From Ancylobacter sp. SL191 (GTDB taxonomy: Bacteria > Pseudomonadota > Alphaproteobacteria > Rhizobiales > Xanthobacteraceae), in the NCBI RefSeq assembly GCF_026625645.1, contig NZ_CP113056.1:4315001-4379000 (forward strand): a DNA stretch of 64,000 nucleotides. Direction: 5' to 3'. The number at the start of each line of letters is the position of its first letter. Position 1 is the stretch's first letter. This document shows positions 35,057-43,590 of the stretch, one piece after another. The translations under genes were made by a program, and so were the position numbers. Under the pieces are notes generated by a model. That model was not told the origin of the DNA. It saw only the letters and a list, made by a program, of their open reading frames with translations, and made no database searches.

Positions 35057-36724
35057 TCACCCCTCCCCCCGCTCGCAGGTGAGGATGGTCGGGCCCGCAC
35101 CGCCCCGCAGCTCGCCGTCGCTGATGCGGAAATGCTGCGCTTTCAGCCCGACCGACTCGTCGAACCAGCGCTTCATGTCGGTCTCGATGGCGCGGTCGAA
35201 GGTGGGGCGGGCGACATGGGTGGTGCCTTGCGCGAGTTCCACCACCACGCCGTCCTTCACGATCAGCCGGCCATTCTTGAACACCATGCGGGTGGTCGAG
35301 AACATCGCCTCGCGGTCGCTGTCCTCGCGATGGACGGCGATGTCGGCCACCGCGCCGGGGCCGAGATGGCCCTTGTCGGTGAGGCCGAGAATGCGCGCGG
35401 GGGCGGCGCGGGTGAGGATGGCGATCTCCTCCAGCGAATATTCCCGCGTGATCTCGGCCAGCATCGTGTGCTTCTGCGCCGCCTTGTTCAGCGTCGCCAG
35501 CTGGGCGTTGCGGAAATCGCAGTCCATCAGCAGGCGGATCAGATGCGGGTAGGTGGTGAACGGCCCGCCATTGGGGTGATCGGTGGTGAGGAAGATCCGC
35601 CAGGGGTCTTCCACCAGAAGGAACAGCTCCAGCCCGATCGCCCATTGCAGCGCGTTGACGAAGGACTTGTCCTTGTACTCGAACGGCACCACGCCGCAGG
35701 CGGCGTCCAGCTCGATGTCCATGCCGATGGACTTGTTCGGTGAGGCAATCGCGCGGTTGCGGTATTGCGACATGTAGTCGGCCGAGGCCGTCACCGTCTG
35801 GCCGAACATCACCTGCCCGACATCGACCGAGATGTTCGGGTTGGCGTTGACCAGCTCGGCGATGCGCGCCGCCGAGGAGGAAAAGCGCTTGTCGCCCTCC
35901 GTGCCATAGGAATGGAACTGGAGATGGGTCAGGTGCAGCCGCCGCCCCTCCGCCGCGCGGATGGTGGCGAGCGTCGTCTCGTCATTGCCGGGCACGCCGA
36001 GATTGCAGCCATGCAGATGGATCGGGTGCGGCAGGCCGAGCTCGGTGACGGCGCGGATCAGCGTCGTCAGCACCTTGCGCGGCGTGACGCCATAATGCGG
36101 GTTCGCCTCGTCCAGCTCCATCTTGCGGGCGTTGAACTTGAAGGCGTTGATGCCGCCGGGATTGACGATCTTGATGGCGAAGGCCTGCGTCGCCTCGATC
36201 ATCCAGCCGACATAGGCGTTGACGGTTTCCTGATGCGCGCCGGCGGCGAGCAGGCGCAGGAAGAAATCGTCATTGCCGAGCACCAGATAGGCGCCGGTGT
36301 CGAGATTGGGGATATCAGCCATTTCCAGATGCGCGCCGCGCGCATTGGCGCCGACCATGGCCGGCTCGAACACCGTGGTGTAGCCCAGCTCCGCGTAGCG
36401 GCAGCCGGTGGCATGGGCGGTGGGGGCCGCCCGTCCGCCGCCGCAGCCGCAGAAATTGCCGGGCATTTCGGGGAAGGCCTTGCGGTCTTCCTGCATCAGC
36501 AGGCGGGCAAGGTTCATCTTGCCGCCGGCAATGTGGCTGTGCAGGTCGATGCCGCCCGCCATCACCACGTCGCCGGCGAGGTCGTATTCGGCATCCGCCT
36601 TCTGATCGGTGGCGGCAATGATGCGGCCGTCCTCGATCTCGATATCGCGCACGGCTCCGCTGGCGACGCCGTTCTCGCCATTGGCCGGGTCGAGCACACG
36701 CCCGCCCTTCAGCCTCAGTCTCAT
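35057..36724 (-). CDS. fhcA: Formyltransferase/hydrolase complex subunit A (amidohydrolase)
   Basis: This 555-residue amidohydrolase-fold subunit carries out hydrolysis of the formyl group to formate. It keeps the metal-site His-x-His in MAGGIDLHSHIAGGKMN and HLHGCNLGVPGND, plus FLTTDHPNGGPFTTYPHL in its second half, as in FmdA/FwdA. The ATG directly abuts the fhcB stop (TAGATG). Its stop is followed by the repeat-containing spacer before fhcD. Confidence 0.94.
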   Translation of the reverse strand: MRLRLKGGRVLDPANGENGVASGAVRDIEIEDGRIIAATDQKADAEYDLAGDVVMAGGIDLHSHIAGGKMNLARLLMQEDRKAFPEMPGNFCGCGGGRAAPTAHATGCRYAELGYTTVFEPAMVGANARGAHLEMADIPNLDTGAYLVLGNDDFFLRLLAAGAHQETVNAYVGWMIEATQAFAIKIVNPGGINAFKFNARKMELDEANPHYGVTPRKVLTTLIRAVTELGLPHPIHLHGCNLGVPGNDETTLATIRAAEGRRLHLTHLQFHSYGTEGDKRFSSSAARIAELVNANPNISVDVGQVMFGQTVTASADYMSQYRNRAIASPNKSIGMDIELDAACGVVPFEYKDKSFVNALQWAIGLELFLLVEDPWRIFLTTDHPNGGPFTTYPHLIRLLMDCDFRNAQLATLNKAAQKHTMLAEITREYSLEEIAILTRAAPARILGLTDKGHLGPGAVADIAVHREDSDREAMFSTTRMVFKNGRLIVKDGVVVELAQGTTHVARPTFDRAIETDMKRWFDESVGLKAQHFRISDGELRGGAGPTILTCERGEG

Positions 36725-37957
36725 CTACCCCTCCGCTAGGCGACGCACAGCCTCGGCAACGCTGGGGAGCGTCGCGACGCGCAAGGCGCCGAGCGGCAGG
36801 CTTACGATGGAATCCATGCGGAACACGGTGCCGGCATGGTCGATGCCGGGGGTGCCCACAGGGATGACAACATCAGGTTCTGTCTGAAAAATCGTATCGG
36901 GATGGGCAAGGGCGATCACCTTGCCGGAAAAATCGGGCGGCGGCTCCGGCCGGAAGGCGGAGACCCAGAGCAGCACGTCGGCATCCCGAAGGGCGGCCTC
37001 GGTCGAATAGAGCGTGCCGTCATGGGTGCTGCCCTGCCCGCGCACCAGCGTGCGCAGCGGGTAGCCGAGCCGCCACAGCAGGAGCTGGTTCACGCCCATG
37101 ATGTTGTCGACGCCGCCCAGCGGGAACACGCCGGCGCGGGTGGTCACATTCAGCGCGTCGACCAGCGCGGTGGCGCGCTCGGCAACAAGGTCGCCATCAT
37201 CGAGCGCCGCCGCGTTCCACGTCACCACGGCGTATTTCGACGCGCGCAGCGCCTCGGCGAGGCTCGCCAGCTCGGCGAGCGGCAGGCCCCCGCTGGCGGC
37301 CACCGGCGGGGTGCGCCCGGAGACCAGAAGGGCGAGCGCCTCCAGCACCTCGACCGCGTCGCCGGACAGTTCGGAAATCGTGATGCCGGCGAGCTGCCGG
37401 CGGGCCTTCTCCGACGGAGTACCACCGAGGAACACCACCCGCCGCTCGCCGGTCGCGAAGAGCGGGGTGGCCGGGTAGAACTTCTCGAACAGCCGGCTCC
37501 AGTTCGCGGTCGGGTCGTCGCCCACCACGACCAGCAGGTCGCAATGGTTGCGGACCTCGGCGAGCGTGGTGGAGAGCCAGCCGGTGCGCTGGGCGGCGGC
37601 GTAGTTGCGGAACAGGCCCGGCGAGGCGTGATGGTCGAGCACCCCGCCGAAGCGGATGGCGAGATCGACCAGCGCGCCGGCGCCCGCCATGTCGGTGCCG
37701 AAGCCGGCGATCACCGGGGCGGTGGCGCCGGCGAGAATGCGGTGCGCCTCTTTGTACACATCGGCCTGACTGGTCACCTCACCGGCCACACGCGCCACCG
37801 GTTCAGCGGTATCCAGACGCCGGAACAGCCGGGCCGCTTCGGGGCAGACCGGGGCCTTGGCGCGGACGGCGCGGCCCTCCACTTCGAGGGTCAGATCATC
37901 GCAGCCGAGCCCGCAAAAGCCGCAGGCCACATTCTCGAACGTCTGCACCTGCGCCAT
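36725..37957 (-). CDS. fhcB: Formyltransferase/hydrolase complex subunit B
   Basis: This 410-residue homologue of the molybdenum/tungsten subunit FmdB/FwdB opens with an iron-sulfur-type cysteine set: Cys12, Cys15 and Cys19 (ACGFCGLGCDD) and Cys38 (APVCPEA). Where archaeal FwdB has the metal-ligating Cys in an S-V-C-H-G-P segment, this protein reads HHASPGLFRN with no Cys. That agrees with the non-redox role of bacterial Fhc. The start at 37957 (MAQVQTFENVACG) matches the family; upstream in-frame codons overlap pcd. Confidence 0.92.
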   Translation of the reverse strand: MAQVQTFENVACGFCGLGCDDLTLEVEGRAVRAKAPVCPEAARLFRRLDTAEPVARVAGEVTSQADVYKEAHRILAGATAPVIAGFGTDMAGAGALVDLAIRFGGVLDHHASPGLFRNYAAAQRTGWLSTTLAEVRNHCDLLVVVGDDPTANWSRLFEKFYPATPLFATGERRVVFLGGTPSEKARRQLAGITISELSGDAVEVLEALALLVSGRTPPVAASGGLPLAELASLAEALRASKYAVVTWNAAALDDGDLVAERATALVDALNVTTRAGVFPLGGVDNIMGVNQLLLWRLGYPLRTLVRGQGSTHDGTLYSTEAALRDADVLLWVSAFRPEPPPDFSGKVIALAHPDTIFQTEPDVVIPVGTPGIDHAGTVFRMDSIVSLPLGALRVATLPSVAEAVRRLAEG

Positions 37958-37974
37958 GGTAACTACCTGATCTG

Positions 37975-38355
37975 TCAATCGTATTTGATGTAGGAGAAGC
38001 GCTGGTCGCCGCGCGGCGTGCCTTCCAGCGCGCTGCCGGGCTCGAGGGCGGGCTGCCAGGAGACCACCTCCTCGATCTTCTTGGCGAGCTGGAAATCGCG
38101 CTCGGTGATGCCCTTGGCATCGTGCGACATCAGCCGTACCTCCACCCAGGCATAGGACGCCGTGATATCCGGATGGTGCCAAGCCGCCTCCGCCAGATGG
38201 CCGACAGCGTTGATGACCATCAGCGTCCCCTTCCAGCTGGAGGTGCGATAGGTACGCCGGATCCACCCGTCCTGGAGCTTCCAGTGCGGCAGATCGATCG
38301 CGAGGCGATCCTCTACCTCTTTGGAGGTAAAGGTCTTTTTGGGATCAACGGCCAT
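37975..38355 (-). CDS. Pterin-4a-carbinolamine dehydratase-family protein
   Basis: This 126-residue PCD/DCoH protein has WKLQDGWIRRTYRTSSWKG and the active-site region HLAEAAWHHPDITASYAWVEVRLMSHDAKGITERD, including the adjacent histidines. The family dehydrates 4a-hydroxy-pterins. Here no aromatic hydroxylase is nearby. Instead it leads the fhc operon (17-base gap to fhcB) and is divergent from mptG, suggesting a role in repair or synthesis of the methanopterin ring. The C-terminal extension of about 20 residues (EGTPRGDQRFSYIKYD) is longer than usual. A good AGGAGG site lies 9 bases before the start. Confidence 0.88.
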   Translation of the reverse strand: MAVDPKKTFTSKEVEDRLAIDLPHWKLQDGWIRRTYRTSSWKGTLMVINAVGHLAEAAWHHPDITASYAWVEVRLMSHDAKGITERDFQLAKKIEEVVSWQPALEPGSALEGTPRGDQRFSYIKYD

Positions 38356-38546
38356 TTACTGGCGTCCTCCTGGCAGGTCCGCCCGTTCTGTCGCGGGCAG
38401 CTTTTAACGATTCGGTAGCACGTGGCGGGGGCGCCCGGCAAACCCCAACTCGCGGACAATTGTCGCCAGATCGGCAGCAAATCCGCGCGGCCGGCGTTCA
38501 ACAGGGTCACAGTGGCGCTTGTCCTGCGTGCCACGGGAGCCTTACG

Positions 38547-39587
38547 ATGCAGCACGAGGAAACGCCGGTGAACAAAACAACACGCCAATCGCCGACGGCG
38601 CGCCAGGAGGACGGTCTGAACGTGGTGCGCATCACCGCGCCCGGACGTCTGCACCTTGGCTTCATCGACCTCGCCGGCACCCTCGGCCGCCGCTTCGGCA
38701 GCCTCGGCATCACCCTCGACCGCCCCTCGACCATCGTGCGGATGCGCAAAAGCGACGCGCTGACCGCTTCCGGCCCCGATGCGGGACGCGCTTTGGCGGC
38801 AGCGGAGAGGGCGGCGCAGCGTTTTCAGATCGACAAAGCCGTTGAAATCACGGTGGAATCGGCGTTGCCGCCGCATTCAGGCCTCGGCTCGGGCACCCAG
38901 CTTGGCATCGCCGTGGCGACCGGTCTGTGCCTGCTGAACGACCTGACGCTCTCCCCCCGCGAGATCGGCGCGGCTTTGGGTCGCGGGGCCCGCTCGGCCA
39001 TCGGCATCGGCGCCTTCACCGAGGGCGGGGTGATCCTGGACGGCGGCAAGAAGCGCGGCTCCGACGCGCCGCCGCCCATCCTCTCGCGCCTGCCCTTCCC
39101 CGATCACTGGCGCATTCTGCTGGTATATGACAACGCCCATCAGGGGCTTAGCGGCGCCGCCGAAGTCTCGGCGATGGACAATCTCCCGCCCTTCGCCGAC
39201 ACGCTGGCGAGCCATATGGCGCGCCTTGCCGTGATGGTGGCGCTGCCGGCGCTGGCGGAAGCGGATGTGGATTACTTCGCCGCCGCGATCGGCGAAATGC
39301 AACGACTCCTCGGCGACCACTATGCGGACGCCCAAGGTGGCCGCTATACAAGCACGGCCGTCGCCGAGGTGATGGACTGGCTGGAGACGCGCGGCTTGCG
39401 CGGGCTCGGCCAGAGTTCCTGGGGCCCCACCGGTTTTGCCATTCTCGGCAGCCCGGAAGAGGCGGACCAGGTGATCAGCGAGGCCCGCGCGCTTTTCGGC
39501 GACCGGCCCGCTCTGGCTTTCGACTGTGTACGCGGCAGCAACGCCGGCGCACGGATCGAATGGCTTGCCTGCGTCGAGCAGTGCTAG
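38547..39587 (+). CDS. mptG: Beta-ribofuranosylaminobenzene 5'-phosphate synthase
   Basis: This 346-residue GHMP-kinase-fold enzyme joins 4-aminobenzoate (or hydroxybenzoate) to PRPP with loss of CO2, the first committed step to H4MPT. It shows APGRLHLGFIDLAGTLGRRFG near residue 35, SALPPHSGLGSGTQLGIAVA (the GHMP loop) and SSWGPTGFAI near the C-terminus. The ATG at 38547 follows GGGAG by 8 bases; the frame is open further upstream. It is divergent from pcd-fhc with a 191-base shared promoter region. Confidence 0.92.
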   Translation: MQHEETPVNKTTRQSPTARQEDGLNVVRITAPGRLHLGFIDLAGTLGRRFGSLGITLDRPSTIVRMRKSDALTASGPDAGRALAAAERAAQRFQIDKAVEITVESALPPHSGLGSGTQLGIAVATGLCLLNDLTLSPREIGAALGRGARSAIGIGAFTEGGVILDGGKKRGSDAPPPILSRLPFPDHWRILLVYDNAHQGLSGAAEVSAMDNLPPFADTLASHMARLAVMVALPALAEADVDYFAAAIGEMQRLLGDHYADAQGGRYTSTAVAEVMDWLETRGLRGLGQSSWGPTGFAILGSPEEADQVISEARALFGDRPALAFDCVRGSNAGARIEWLACVEQC

Positions 39588-39671
39588 CGACGGCTTTGGC
39601 TTAGGGCCCGCGTCGCTCCTTCCCCATCATCAGAGGCCGCAAGGCCCGTTTTTGCCTAGGGATCGAAACCA

Positions 39672-40568
39672 ATGGCGGACATCGCCCCGATTCTCCACAT
39701 CGTCTCCCCACTGCGTCACGTCTCGCCTTTCGACGTGAACATGGCCGTCGACGCCGGCTACACGACCATCCTGCCCTATTCGGGCGTCACCCTCGACGAG
39801 ATGGGTGACCTGACGCAGGACATGATGTTCTCGCGCGCGCCTCAGGCGGCGCCGCGCACCGGCCTGTTTATCGGCGGCAAGGATGCGAGCCTCGCCCTCG
39901 ACATGGCGGCCAAGGCGAAGAGCGTGCTGTTTCCGCCCTTCGAGATTTCCGTGTTCGTCGACCCGGCCGGCTCCTTCACCACCGCCGCCGCCATGGTGGC
40001 CGAAGTCGAGCGCAAGCTGCGCCCGACGCATCCCGATGGCGTCAAGGGCCTGAAGGTTCAGGTCTATGGCGCGACCGGCGTGGTCGGCGGCATTGCCGGA
40101 GTCATCGCCGCGCAGGCTGGCGCCCACGTCACCTTCGTCAGCCACCGCGATGTCGAGGCGGTGGCGGTGAAGGCGCGCGACTTCAAGCGCCGCTTCGATG
40201 TCGACATCGCCAGCGCCAGCGCCGCCAGCGAGGATGAGAAGCGCGCTTTGGTGCCGGAAGCCCATGTCGTGCTCGCCTGCGGCAAGGCGGGCGTCGAAAT
40301 CCTGTCGGCCGACGCCCTCGCCTCCGCTCGCAATCTCATCGCCGCCGCCGATGTGAACGCCGTGCCGCCTGCTGGTATCGCGGGGATCGACGCCCATGCG
40401 GATGGCAAGGTGCTGGCGAACGGCACGCTTGGCATCGGCGCGCTCACCATCGGGCACCTGAAGTACCGCGTGCAGCATGAATTGCTGAAGCGGATGAAGG
40501 TCACGACGGAAGCCCTCACCTTCGGTTTCGAGGATGCCTTTGCGCTCGCACGCTCCCTCGCCGCCTGA
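39672..40568 (+). CDS. mtdB: NAD(P)-dependent methylene-H4MPT dehydrogenase
   Basis: This 298-residue enzyme oxidises methylene-H4MPT to methenyl-H4MPT. It starts ILHIVSPLRHVSPFDVNMAVDAGY and has YSGVTLDEMGDLTQDMMFSR, the dinucleotide-binding loop VYGATGVVGGIAGVIA and VLACGKAGVEIL. The N-terminal HVSPFDVNMA pattern fits MtdB, which uses NAD or NADP with H4MPT only, rather than MtdA. The 35-base overlap with the next gene indicates co-translation. Confidence 0.93.
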   Translation: MADIAPILHIVSPLRHVSPFDVNMAVDAGYTTILPYSGVTLDEMGDLTQDMMFSRAPQAAPRTGLFIGGKDASLALDMAAKAKSVLFPPFEISVFVDPAGSFTTAAAMVAEVERKLRPTHPDGVKGLKVQVYGATGVVGGIAGVIAAQAGAHVTFVSHRDVEAVAVKARDFKRRFDVDIASASAASEDEKRALVPEAHVVLACGKAGVEILSADALASARNLIAAADVNAVPPAGIAGIDAHADGKVLANGTLGIGALTIGHLKYRVQHELLKRMKVTTEALTFGFEDAFALARSLAA

Positions 40569-41697
40569 GACGGACGCCGACATCGCGGTTGTCGCGCTCA
40601 GCGGGCGGGCGCTCGCCGCCTCCGCGCGCCGGGCGGGACTGCGCCCTCTCGTCTTCGACCTGTTCGGGGACGAGGACACGCGTGCGCTCGCCGCGACATA
40701 TGTGCGGCTGCGCTCGGCTAGCGGGCTGAGCTTCGATGCGGACGATCTCATCGCGCAGCTCGGCGCGCATGTGCCGGGGGGCGTGCCCGTCGTGCTCGGC
40801 AGCGGCTTCGAGGATCGACCGGAATTGGTAGAGACGCTGGCGACGCACTTCCCAGTGCTCGCCAATGGCCGGCGCACGCTGACCTGGCTCAAGACGCCGG
40901 AGGCCTTTGCCGGCCTGCTCGCCGATCTTCACGTGCCGCACCCGCGCGTGTTCGCGCAAACGGCACCCGCCGGTGTACGCACGGTTGAAAAGCAGGCGGG
41001 GGGCGCGGGCGGCGGGCATGTGCGTTTTGCGGACACCGCCGGGGGAGCCGGTCGCTACCTGCAGGAGTTCGTGGCGGGCCATGCCGCCTCGGCGCTGTTT
41101 CTGGGCAATGGCCGGCAGGCGCGGCTGATCGGTTTTTCCGAGCAATGGTGCGCACCCGCTGCCGGCGCGCCCTTCCGCTATGGCGGCGCGGCGGGGCCGA
41201 TCCGCCTCGCGACGCTCCTCGAAGCCGAGGTCAGCCATGCGCTCGACGCCATAACCGGCGCCAGCGGGCTGGTCGGACTGGCCAGTGCCGATCTCATCGT
41301 CGACGGCGGACGCTGGTGGCTCATCGAGATCAACCCGCGCCCCGGCGCAACGCTCGACCTTTTCGACCGCGCGCCGCTGCCCCCGCTGCTGCGCCTTCAC
41401 ATCGAGGCCTGTGCCGGGCGCCTTCCAGAGCTGGCAATCGCTGATACTGAGACGTTCGGTGGCGCCCGGGCCGCCGCCATCCACTATGCCGATCGGCCGG
41501 TCGAGACCGGCACCGATCCTCTCCCCGACTGGACCGCCGATCGACCGGCGCCCGGCACCCCAATCGGCCCCGGCGAACCGGTCTGCACCGTGTTCGCCGG
41601 CGGCTCCACCGTCTCGGAAGCCCGTGCCGTACTCGCCGGGCGCCTCGATCACATCTGGCATGGGCTGAACGCAGCCAGCCGCCAAGCTGCGGAGTAA
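40534..41697 (+). CDS. ATP-grasp protein of H4MPT/methylofuran gene clusters
   Basis: This 387-residue ATP-grasp-fold protein begins inside mtdB (35-base overlap). The first 100 residues form an alpha/beta pre-domain (ALSGRALAASARRAGLRPLVFD). The grasp domain follows, with VEKQAGGAGGGHVRF (ATP-clamp lysine and Gly-rich loop), YLQEFVAGHAASALF, LASADLIVDGGRWWLIEINPRPGATLDLFDR (Mg-binding Glu/Asn). After residue 300 an extra domain ends in VFAGGSTVSEARAVLAGR. Homologues recur in methylotroph C1 clusters and probably ligate a carboxylate to an amine; the substrate is unknown. Confidence 0.83.
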   Translation: MPLRSHAPSPPETDADIAVVALSGRALAASARRAGLRPLVFDLFGDEDTRALAATYVRLRSASGLSFDADDLIAQLGAHVPGGVPVVLGSGFEDRPELVETLATHFPVLANGRRTLTWLKTPEAFAGLLADLHVPHPRVFAQTAPAGVRTVEKQAGGAGGGHVRFADTAGGAGRYLQEFVAGHAASALFLGNGRQARLIGFSEQWCAPAAGAPFRYGGAAGPIRLATLLEAEVSHALDAITGASGLVGLASADLIVDGGRWWLIEINPRPGATLDLFDRAPLPPLLRLHIEACAGRLPELAIADTETFGGARAAAIHYADRPVETGTDPLPDWTADRPAPGTPIGPGEPVCTVFAGGSTVSEARAVLAGRLDHIWHGLNAASRQAAE

Positions 41698-41704
41698 CAC
41701 TCTG

Positions 41705-42673
41705 ATGGATACCCTTTCCCGCCCCTCGCGCCCGAGCGTCTCCGCCCTCGCCGCGCCGCTCGTCGATGCGTTGGTCGCGCGCGCCGAAACCTTGCGCCTT
41801 TCCGTCACCCACAGCGCCAAGGGCGCGCGGATCGTCGATGCGGGCATTGTGGCACGCGGCGGCATCGAGGCGGGCCGGCTGATCGCCGAGATCTGCCTCG
41901 GCGGCCTCGGTAGCGTCGAGATCGTTCCCGCCCCGCGCTTTGCCCGCTGGGGCACGCTGGTCAGCGTGCGTTCGCCCGATCCGGTGATGGGCTGCCTCGC
42001 CAGCCAATATGCCGGCTGGAGCCTTGCCGAGGGCGACTTCTTCGCGCTGGGCTCCGGTCCCGGCCGGGCGCTCCATGCCAAGGAGAAGCTGTTTGAGGAA
42101 CTCGGCTACCGCGACAGCGCCGCCAGTGCCACGCTGGTGCTGGAGGTCGACCAGTTCCCGCCCGAACCGCTGATCGACCGCATCGCCCTCGACTGCGGCG
42201 TGGCGGTGGACCGGCTGACCCTCATCCTCACGCCTACGCGCAGCCTCGCCGGCACGGTGCAGATCGTCGCGCGGGTGATGGAAGTGGCGCTGCACAAGGC
42301 GCACGCATTGCATTTCCCGCTGGACCGCATCATCGACGGGCTGGCCAGCGCGCCGCTGCCGCCGCCCGCGCCGGATTTCGTCGCCGCCATGGGCCGCACC
42401 AACGACGCCACCCTCTATGGCGGCGATGTGCATCTCTTCGTCGATGGTCCCGAAGAGGAAGCCGCGGTGCTGGCCTCCGGCCTGCCAAGCGCCAGTTCTC
42501 GCGACTATGGCCGACCGTTCGGGGAGATCTTCGCGGCCTATAATGGCGATTTCTACGCCATGGACCCGATGCTGTTCAGCCCCGCGCGCGTCACCGTCAC
42601 GGCGCTCGAAACCGGCCGCAGCTTCAGCCACGGCGCGTATAATGAAGCGGTACTCGACCGCTCCTTCGCATGA
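41705..42673 (+). CDS. mch: Methenyl-H4MPT cyclohydrolase
   Basis: This 322-residue enzyme hydrolyses methenyl-H4MPT to N5-formyl-H4MPT, between MtdB and FhcD in the pathway. Family landmarks are GGIEAGRLIAEICLGGLG, SPDPVMGCLASQYAGWSL, GSGPGRALHAKEKLFEELGY and MGRTNDATLYGG. It begins 7 bases after the ATP-grasp gene stop and overlaps the RimK-like gene as ATGA. The length matches bacterial and archaeal Mch (about 315-325). Confidence 0.95.
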   Translation: MDTLSRPSRPSVSALAAPLVDALVARAETLRLSVTHSAKGARIVDAGIVARGGIEAGRLIAEICLGGLGSVEIVPAPRFARWGTLVSVRSPDPVMGCLASQYAGWSLAEGDFFALGSGPGRALHAKEKLFEELGYRDSAASATLVLEVDQFPPEPLIDRIALDCGVAVDRLTLILTPTRSLAGTVQIVARVMEVALHKAHALHFPLDRIIDGLASAPLPPPAPDFVAAMGRTNDATLYGGDVHLFVDGPEEEAAVLASGLPSASSRDYGRPFGEIFAAYNGDFYAMDPMLFSPARVTVTALETGRSFSHGAYNEAVLDRSFA

Positions 42674-43590
42674 GCGCGCCGCGCAGCGACCGCGTCGTCA
42701 TCTTCACCGAGGATGCCGACTGGCACACCCGCACGCTGAAGGCGGCGCTGGAGCGCGAGGGGCTCGGCGTCAGCGTGCTCTCGCTCAATGATTGCGGTTT
42801 CGCCATCGGCGAGACCACCCATGGGCTGGTGCTGCCCGGCTTCGGCGACAAGCTGCCCGCCGCCGCCTTTGTGCGGCTCATCGCCAAGGGCTCGACCGAA
42901 CAGATCACCGCGCGGCTCGGCCTGCTGCACGCGTTGCGCGAACTCGGCGTTCTCGTCATGAACGATGCGCGGGCGGTCGAACGCTGCGTCGACAAGAGCA
43001 TGACCAGCTTCCTCATCGCCCGCGCTGGCCTGCCGACACCGCGCACTTTCGTCGGTGAGGATCGCACCGCGATGCAGGCGCTGGTAGACGAGGCGCCGGG
43101 CGATCTGGTGCTGAAGCCGCTCTTCGGAGCGCAGGGCAAGGGCATACGGCGCGTGCCGGCACGGACCGAACTGCCGGAGCCCGAGAAGGTCGGCGGCGTC
43201 TATTATCTTCAGGACTTCGTCGCGCAGCCGGCGCGGACCGATTTCTGCGACTGGCGGGTCTTCGTCATCGGCGACAACGTCGCCGCCGCCATGATCCGCC
43301 GCTCGCCGCGCTGGATCACCAACATCCACCAAGGCGGGGTGGGCGAGCCAGCCCCCTTCCACGAACAGGCGTTCGATTTCGCCATACGCGCCACCGCCGC
43401 CGTCGGGGCGGACTATGCCGGGGTGGACCTGATCGAGGATGCGGAGGGCCGTTTCCAGGTGCTGGAGGTAAACTCCATGCCAGCCTGGAAGGGGTTGCAG
43501 AAGGCAACCGAGGTCGACGTCGTCGCCGCCCTCGCCGCGCATGTGGCGCGCAGCATCGCGCAGCGTGCCGACACCCGGATCGACGCCTGA
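42670..43590 (+). CDS. RimK-type ATP-grasp ligase (MptN-like)
   Basis: This 306-residue RimK-fold protein has CVDKSMTSFLIARAGLPTPRT, LVLKPLFGAQGKGIRRV (ATP clamp), YYLQDFV, CDWRVFVIG and GVDLIEDAEGRFQVLEVNSMP (Mg site). Archaeal MptN adds L-glutamate to tetrahydromethanopterin, and the bacterial homologue always sits beside mch. Gamma- or alpha-glutamate addition to H4MPT or to the methylofuran tail is the likely job. It is coupled to mch (ATGA) and to the CitG-like gene (TGATG, one shared base). Confidence 0.85.
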   Translation: MSAPRSDRVVIFTEDADWHTRTLKAALEREGLGVSVLSLNDCGFAIGETTHGLVLPGFGDKLPAAAFVRLIAKGSTEQITARLGLLHALRELGVLVMNDARAVERCVDKSMTSFLIARAGLPTPRTFVGEDRTAMQALVDEAPGDLVLKPLFGAQGKGIRRVPARTELPEPEKVGGVYYLQDFVAQPARTDFCDWRVFVIGDNVAAAMIRRSPRWITNIHQGGVGEPAPFHEQAFDFAIRATAAVGADYAGVDLIEDAEGRFQVLEVNSMPAWKGLQKATEVDVVAALAAHVARSIAQRADTRIDA

